From assembly GCA_026005095.1 (NCBI GenBank), contig BPKK01000008.1:33356-97355 (forward strand): a stretch of 64,000 nt of DNA, written 5' to 3'. The stretch is from Silanimonas sp. (lineage in GTDB: Bacteria > Pseudomonadota > Gammaproteobacteria > Xanthomonadales > Xanthomonadaceae). The position numbers and the translations under genes were made by a program. The number at the start of each line of letters is the position of its first letter. Positions within the stretch are counted from its first letter, which is position 1. This document shows positions 58,664-64,000 of this stretch, piece after piece. The notes beneath the pieces are model-generated. The model was not told the DNA's origin and searched no databases. It worked only from the letters and a program-made list of their open reading frames with translations.

Positions 58664-60085
58664 TCACTCGATACCGTATTTCTTCAGCTTGTAGCGCAGG
58701 GCGCGGAAGGTGATGCCGAGAGCCTCGGCGGTGCGGGTGCGGTGCCAGCGGTGGGCCTCGAGGGCGCGGATCAGGGTCTCGCGCTCGATCTGTTCCAGGG
58801 CCTGCGGCAGGGCGCCGGCGGCGCGGGCGCGGTCCAGCACCTCGGCCATGGCGGGCAGGGGGCGGTCTTCGGCCTCGGCAGGGGCGGCTCCGGCGGCGGG
58901 GCCGGGCAGGGAGGCGGGCGTGCCGGGGGCTGCGGCGCCGGGCGGGCTGGCCGGCAGGCCGAGGTCCTCGGCCCGCAGCAGCGGGCCGTCGGCCAGGGCG
59001 GCGGCGCGTTCCAGCACGTTCTCCAGTTCCCGCACATTGCCGGGGAAGGGGTAGGCCTCGAGGGCGGCCAGGGCGTCCTCGCCCAGCCGCAGGGGCGTGC
59101 CCGTGCCGGCCAGCCGGGCCAGCACGGCCTCGGCGATGGGGCGGATGTCCTCGCGACGCTCGCGCAGCGGCGGCACTGGCAGGGTGATGACATTGATGCG
59201 GTAGAAGAGGTCGCGGCGGAAGCGCTCGGCCTCGACCAGTTTCGCGAGGTCCTTGTGGCTGGCGGAGAGGATGCGCACGTCCACCTTCACTTCCTTGGCC
59301 GCGCCCACCGGCCGCACCGCCTTCTCCTGGATCACCCGCAGCAGCTTCACCTGCATGTGCAGGGGCAGCTCGGCGATCTCGTCGAGGAACAGGGTGCCGC
59401 CGCTGGCGGCCTGGAACAGGCCCTCCTTGTCGGCATGGGCGCCGGTGGAGCTGCCCTGCGCGTGGCCGAAGAACTCGCTTTCCATCAGCTCGGCAGGAAT
59501 GGCGCCGCAGTTCACCGGCACGAAAGGGCCGTCTTTGCGCGGGCTCAGGGCATGCACCAGGCGCGCCACCAGTTCCTTGCCGGTGCCGGATTCGCCGCAG
59601 ATGAACACCGGGGCCTGGCTGCGCGCCACCCGCGCGGCCAGCTCGCGCAGGCGCTGCATGGCCGGGGAATCGCCGAGCAGGCGCGGGCCTGCGGCCTGAA
59701 CGGCAGCACGGCGCTGCACGCCGAGGTTCAGGGCATGGGTGACGAGCTGGCGCAGTACGGCGAGATCCACCGGCTTGGTGACGAAATCGAAGGCTCCGGC
59801 CTTGAGCGCGGCCACGGCGGCCTCGACGTTGCCGTAGGCGGTCATCATGGCCACCGGGGTGTCCGGGTGGTGGGCGGCGATGTGCTCCACCAGCGACAGG
59901 CCGTTGCCATCGGGCAGCCGCATGTCGGTGATGCAGAGGTCGAAGTCCTGCCGGACCAGCTGGGCGCGGGCCGAGGCGAGGTCGGCCGCGGTTTCCACCC
60001 GCAGGCCCATGCGGCTCAAGGTGAGGGCCACGAGTTCGCGGATGTCGCGTTCGTCGTCGACGATGAGGGCGCTGCGGGCAAGCAT
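58664..60085 (-). CDS. pilR: Sigma-54-dependent response regulator PilR
   Basis: NtrC-type activator of pilin transcription, 473 residues. The receiver domain (1-120) has [12 protein letters not shown], the phospho-acceptor in [12 protein letters not shown] and Lys in FVTKPVD. The AAA+ domain has Walker [14 protein letters not shown], Walker [14 protein letters not shown] and the R-finger region [16 protein letters not shown]. The sigma-54 contact loop reads GSSTGA instead of the expected G-x-FTGA. A Pro/Ala-rich linker precedes the Fis-type helix-turn-helix ([24 protein letters not shown]). ATG at 60085 matches the family start. Confidence 0.96.
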   Translation of the reverse strand: MLARSALIVDDERDIRELVALTLSRMGLRVETAADLASARAQLVRQDFDLCITDMRLPDGNGLSLVEHIAAHHPDTPVAMMTAYGNVEAAVAALKAGAFDFVTKPVDLAVLRQLVTHALNLGVQRRAAVQAAGPRLLGDSPAMQRLRELAARVARSQAPVFICGESGTGKELVARLVHALSPRKDGPFVPVNCGAIPAELMESEFFGHAQGSSTGAHADKEGLFQAASGGTLFLDEIAELPLHMQVKLLRVIQEKAVRPVGAAKEVKVDVRILSASHKDLAKLVEAERFRRDLFYRINVITLPVPPLRERREDIRPIAEAVLARLAGTGTPLRLGEDALAALEAYPFPGNVRELENVLERAAALADGPLLRAEDLGLPASPPGAAAPGTPASLPGPAAGAAPAEAEDRPLPAMAEVLDRARAAGALPQALEQIERETLIRALEAHRWHRTRTAEALGITFRALRYKLKKYGIE

Positions 60086-60128
60086 CGCTGGGGGGCGGTC
60101 GCTCCTTCGAACGCGGGCAGTGTAGCGC

Positions 60129-61742
60129 CTAGGTCCCCACCCCGCCCCGCCCGGGCAGGCGGATGCGGAAACAGGCGCCGCCGGTGGGCACGGGCACATA
60201 GCGCAGGCTGCCCTGGTTCGCCTCGCAGAGCTGGCGGGCGATGTAGAGGCCGAGCCCGGTGCCGTGTTCGCTGGTGGTGAAGAAAGGCGTGAACAGGCGG
60301 CTTGCCACGCCGGCGGGGATGCCGGGGCCGTGGTCGAGCACGTCGATCTCCACCGCCCCTTCGGGCTGGCCGGCCTCCTCGGCGGGCAGGGCGCGCAGCA
60401 GCACCCGCGCCGGTTCGCCGGGGCGGCGGCCGTAGTGGCGAGCGTTGTCCACCAGCACTGTCAGCACCTGCTGCAGGTGGCGCGGGTCTACCATGGCCTG
60501 CAGTGGGCGCGGGCTGCGCTCCTCCAGCACGTCTTCGCCGAGCGGGTGGGCGGCGGCGTACTCGGCCACGAAGCGGCGCAGCAGGGCGGGCAGATCCACG
60601 CACTCGGCCTGGGCGGGCTGGCGCCGGGCGAGACCGAGGATGCTGTCGACGATGCCGTCCATGCGTTGGCACTGGGCGAGGATGATCTCGATCAGCCGCC
60701 GGTCAGTGGCAGCGAGGCCCGGAGATTCATCGAGTAGCTGGGCGGCATGCAGGATGGCGGTGAGCGGGTTGCGGATCTCGTGGGCGATGCTGGCGCCGAG
60801 CCGGCCCAGGGTGGCGAGGGTGAGCTCCTCCGCGCGGCCGCTGTAATGCCGGGCATCGTCGAGGAAAATGAGGAACAGCTCCTCGCGGGTGCCGGTGGCG
60901 GCGAAGCGCGGCAGCAGTTCCGGGCCCTCTTCGCCCACCCGCAGGCTGCGCGGTTGCGCCTGCCCGCTGGTGCGCCATTGCCGCAGCAGCGTGTCGAGCC
61001 GCGGGTTCACTTCGGCGAGGGTGGCGGCATCGCCGCGGGCCCCGAGCAGAGCCCAGGCGGCCTCGTTGAACAGGCGGATGCGGTGTGTTTCGTCCACCAC
61101 CAGCACGCCGGTGCGCATGCGCCGGATCACCAGTTCGTTGAGCTGGGCGAGGCGTTCCACCTCGCTGCCGCGCGCGTCGGCCAAGGCCTCGCTACGGGCC
61201 AGCTCGCGGCGCAGGAACTGCGAGAGCAGGGCGCCGGCGATATAGCACAGGGCGAACATCGCCGGCTCCACCAGCGGCCGGTCGTCGCGGGCGGCGAGGG
61301 TGCTGAGGGCGAATTCGCCGAACACGGCGCCGGCCGCCAGCAGGGCGAGGGCGAGGGCGAGGCGCGGGCCCAGCAGCAGGCTGCCGATGCAGATGTTGAA
61401 CAGCAGCAGCAGGCCGACGGCGGCATCGAGGCCCTGCTGGGCGGCGAGCACGACGGCAGCGGTGGCGATGTCGGTGGCAAGGCCCCAGCCACCCTGCAGG
61501 GCGAGGTCGGCGCCGGGACGGCGGGCCAGCCACAGCAGCAGCAGCGACGCCATGAGGTAGGCGGCCGCGGCTACGTGCAGCAGCGGGGCATCCACCTGCG
61601 AGAGCAACTGCCACTGGTCGGGGATGAAGGCCAGCACCGCCAGCAGCACGGCCTCGAGCAGGCGGTAGAGGGCGAAGGCGAACAGCTCGCGCTGCTGCAC
61701 GCCGCCGCGGGGCAGCTGGCTCGATGAGCGGACGAAACGCAT
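60129..61742 (-). CDS. pilS: Sensor histidine kinase PilS
   Basis: Membrane sensor kinase paired with PilR, 537 residues. Six hydrophobic helices fill about residues 25-175. A PAS-like domain follows (LVVDETHRIRLFNEAAWALLG). The H-box is GASIAHEIRNPLTAI, and the ATPase domain has VLVDNARHYG (N-box), DHGPGIP and GTGLGLYIARQL (G-boxes). ATG at 61742 (MRFVRSSSQ) was preferred to a GTG at 61751. A TACAGT hexamer ends 7 bases before this ATG, so a leaderless message is possible. The gap to pilR is 43 bases. Confidence 0.96.
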   Translation of the reverse strand: MRFVRSSSQLPRGGVQQRELFAFALYRLLEAVLLAVLAFIPDQWQLLSQVDAPLLHVAAAAYLMASLLLLWLARRPGADLALQGGWGLATDIATAAVVLAAQQGLDAAVGLLLLFNICIGSLLLGPRLALALALLAAGAVFGEFALSTLAARDDRPLVEPAMFALCYIAGALLSQFLRRELARSEALADARGSEVERLAQLNELVIRRMRTGVLVVDETHRIRLFNEAAWALLGARGDAATLAEVNPRLDTLLRQWRTSGQAQPRSLRVGEEGPELLPRFAATGTREELFLIFLDDARHYSGRAEELTLATLGRLGASIAHEIRNPLTAILHAAQLLDESPGLAATDRRLIEIILAQCQRMDGIVDSILGLARRQPAQAECVDLPALLRRFVAEYAAAHPLGEDVLEERSPRPLQAMVDPRHLQQVLTVLVDNARHYGRRPGEPARVLLRALPAEEAGQPEGAVEIDVLDHGPGIPAGVASRLFTPFFTTSEHGTGLGLYIARQLCEANQGSLRYVPVPTGGACFRIRLPGRGGVGT

Positions 61743-61906
61743 GGCCGGCACTGTAGCCGCCCTGCGGGGTGGGCGGGGAAAGCGGGGCCGTCTTTGCCTT
61801 CGCCGCCGGGAGCGGGGACAATACGCGCCCCGTCGGCCGGCCCACCGGCCGCATGGTCGTTTTCTTCCCTTTGCGGCCCACGGGCCGCTCCTTTCCCAGG
61901 TGCCCC

Positions 61907-63073
61907 ATGAATTTTCACGAATACCAGGCCAAAGAGCTGTTCGCCGAGGTCGGCATTCCCGTTCCCGCCGGCAAGATCGCCCGTACCGCCGACGAGGCCG
62001 TCGAGGCCGCGAAGGCCCTGGGGGGCGACTTCTGGGTGGTGAAGGCCCAGATCCACGCCGGTGGCCGCGGCAAGGCCGGCGGCGTGAAGCTATGCCGCAG
62101 CCTGGAGGCGGTGCGCGAAGCGGCCGCCGGCATGCTCGGCACCCGCATGGCCACCTACCAGTCGGGCGGCCGCGCCCTGCCGATCGACGTAGTGCTGGTG
62201 ACCGAGGCCTCGGACATCGCCAAGGAGCTGTATGTCTCGGCGCTGGTGGATCGCGCCACCAAGTCGATCACCTTCATCTGCTCGGCCGAGGGCGGCGTGG
62301 AGATCGAGAAGGTGGCAGCCGAGACCCCGGAGCTGATCCACACCATCCACGTGAACTACGTGGAGGGCCTGCAGCCCTACCAGTGCCGCCAGGTCGGCTT
62401 CGCCATGGGCCTGAACGCCAAGCAGTGCGGCCAGCTCACCAAGATCATGCAGGGCCTCTACACCCTGTTCCACCGCTACGACCTCTCGCTCGTCGAGCTC
62501 AATCCGCTCGCCATCGACAAGCACGGCGATCTCGTGGCGCTGGACGGCAAGATCAACTCCGACGACAACGCCGAGTTCCGCCAGCCGAAGACCACCGCCA
62601 TGCGCGACATCGCGCAGGAGGACGAGACCGAGGTGCTGGCCACCAAGTACAACCTGAACTACGTGACCATGGACGGCAACATCGGCTGCCTCGTCAACGG
62701 CGCCGGCCTCGCCATGGCGACCATGGACGTCATCAAGCTCAATGGCGGCGAGCCGGCCAACTTCCTCGACGTGGGCGGCGGCGCCACCAAGGAGCGCGTC
62801 ACCGAGGCCTTCAAGCTGATCTTGAGCTCGGACAAGGTGAAGGCCATCTTCGTCAACATCTTCGGCGGCATCGTCCGCTGCGACATGATCGCCGAGGGCA
62901 TCATCGCTGCGGTGAAAGAGGTGGGCGTCAAGGTGCCGGTGATCGTGCGCCTCGAGGGCACCAACGTGGAGAAGGGCAAGGAGCTGTTGGCTGGATCCGG
63001 CCTCGCCATCCAGCCGGCCGACGACATCAACGATGGCGCGAAGAAGGCCGTTGCCGCCGCTGCCGCCGCCTGA
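61907..63073 (+). CDS. sucC: Succinyl-CoA synthetase beta subunit
   Basis: ADP-forming TCA-cycle enzyme subunit, 388 residues, the usual length. [20 protein letters not shown] starts the ATP-grasp domain. [17 protein letters not shown] binds nucleotide, and [11 protein letters not shown] and [18 protein letters not shown] are conserved. [18 protein letters not shown] is in the CoA-ligase-like domain. The tail is poly-Ala (AVAAAAAA). It diverges from pilS and is followed by sucD after 25 bases. Confidence 0.98.
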   Translation: MNFHEYQAKELFAEVGIPVPAGKIARTADEAVEAAKALGGDFWVVKAQIHAGGRGKAGGVKLCRSLEAVREAAAGMLGTRMATYQSGGRALPIDVVLVTEASDIAKELYVSALVDRATKSITFICSAEGGVEIEKVAAETPELIHTIHVNYVEGLQPYQCRQVGFAMGLNAKQCGQLTKIMQGLYTLFHRYDLSLVELNPLAIDKHGDLVALDGKINSDDNAEFRQPKTTAMRDIAQEDETEVLATKYNLNYVTMDGNIGCLVNGAGLAMATMDVIKLNGGEPANFLDVGGGATKERVTEAFKLILSSDKVKAIFVNIFGGIVRCDMIAEGIIAAVKEVGVKVPVIVRLEGTNVEKGKELLAGSGLAIQPADDINDGAKKAVAAAAAA

Positions 63074-63098
63074 TCACGACCCACCAAGGAATCGAACC

Positions 63099-63974
<876 letters not shown>

Positions 63975-64000
63975 GGCCGGAGGGCGCCTTCGCCCCGCCT

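Overview
The window is a GC-rich (about 70% by eye) chromosomal segment of a gammaproteobacterium. Gene order points to the Xanthomonadales/Lysobacterales: an Xps-type type II secretion operon (E-F-G-H-I-J-K-L-M-N-D, no gspC), rnpB just before a complete mraZ-to-lpxC division/cell-wall (dcw) cluster, and secA, coaE, pilD/C/B, tandem pilins, pilR/pilS and sucCD in a row. This placement rests on gene order and protein motifs recalled from known families; no database search was run. I see no tRNA, rRNA, insertion sequence, prophage or CRISPR array.

Layout. (1) 1-10942: type II secretion operon, with gspE cut by the window edge. A 1.7-kb lower-GC segment (480-2184) with two unknown secreted or membrane proteins separates gspE from gspF. 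(2) 10960-16420: a tightly coupled cassette of polysaccharide ABC exporter (wzm/wzt-like), two family-2 glycosyltransferases, a methyltransferase and a PAS-GGDEF diguanylate cyclase. (3) 16438-18940, minus strand: ettA-pyrF. (4) 19160-26992: an RcnB-like protein, then glyA-nrdR-ribD, ribE-ribBA, ribH-nusB-thiL-pgpA. (5) 26998-29933: yraN and lpoA (minus), rsmI (plus). (6) 30050-47318: rnpB and the dcw cluster mraZ, rsmH, ftsL, ftsI, murE, murF, mraY, ftsW, murG, murC, ddl, ftsQ, ftsA, ftsZ, lpxC. (7) 47479-52843: dciA-like gene (minus), M23 peptidase, secA, and a Nudix/thiamine-phosphate-synthase-like fusion. (8) 52825-61742, minus strand: pilS, pilR, two type IV pilin genes, pilB, pilC, pilD, coaE. 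(9) 61907-63974: sucCD.

How the genes work together. Most neighbours overlap by ATGA, GTGA or TGATG junctions, so long co-transcribed, translationally coupled operons are likely. The prepilin peptidase PilD would be expected to process both the type IV pilins here and the pseudopilins GspG-K at the other end of the window. PilS/PilR probably controls the pilin genes, both of which have sigma-54-like -24/-12 elements and their own terminators. The dcw genes build lipid II and the divisome, LpxC links this to lipid A synthesis, and LpoA (inferred) activates a class A PBP.

Most of the window is ordinary core genome. The points most worth a second look are the lower-GC insertion inside the secretion operon, a PilR whose sigma-54 contact loop reads GSSTGA, the dciA/M23 gene pair whose start codons overlap, a perfect DnaA box ahead of the dcw cluster, the tandem sigma-54 pilin genes, and several intergenic hairpins around ftsZ and lpxC.
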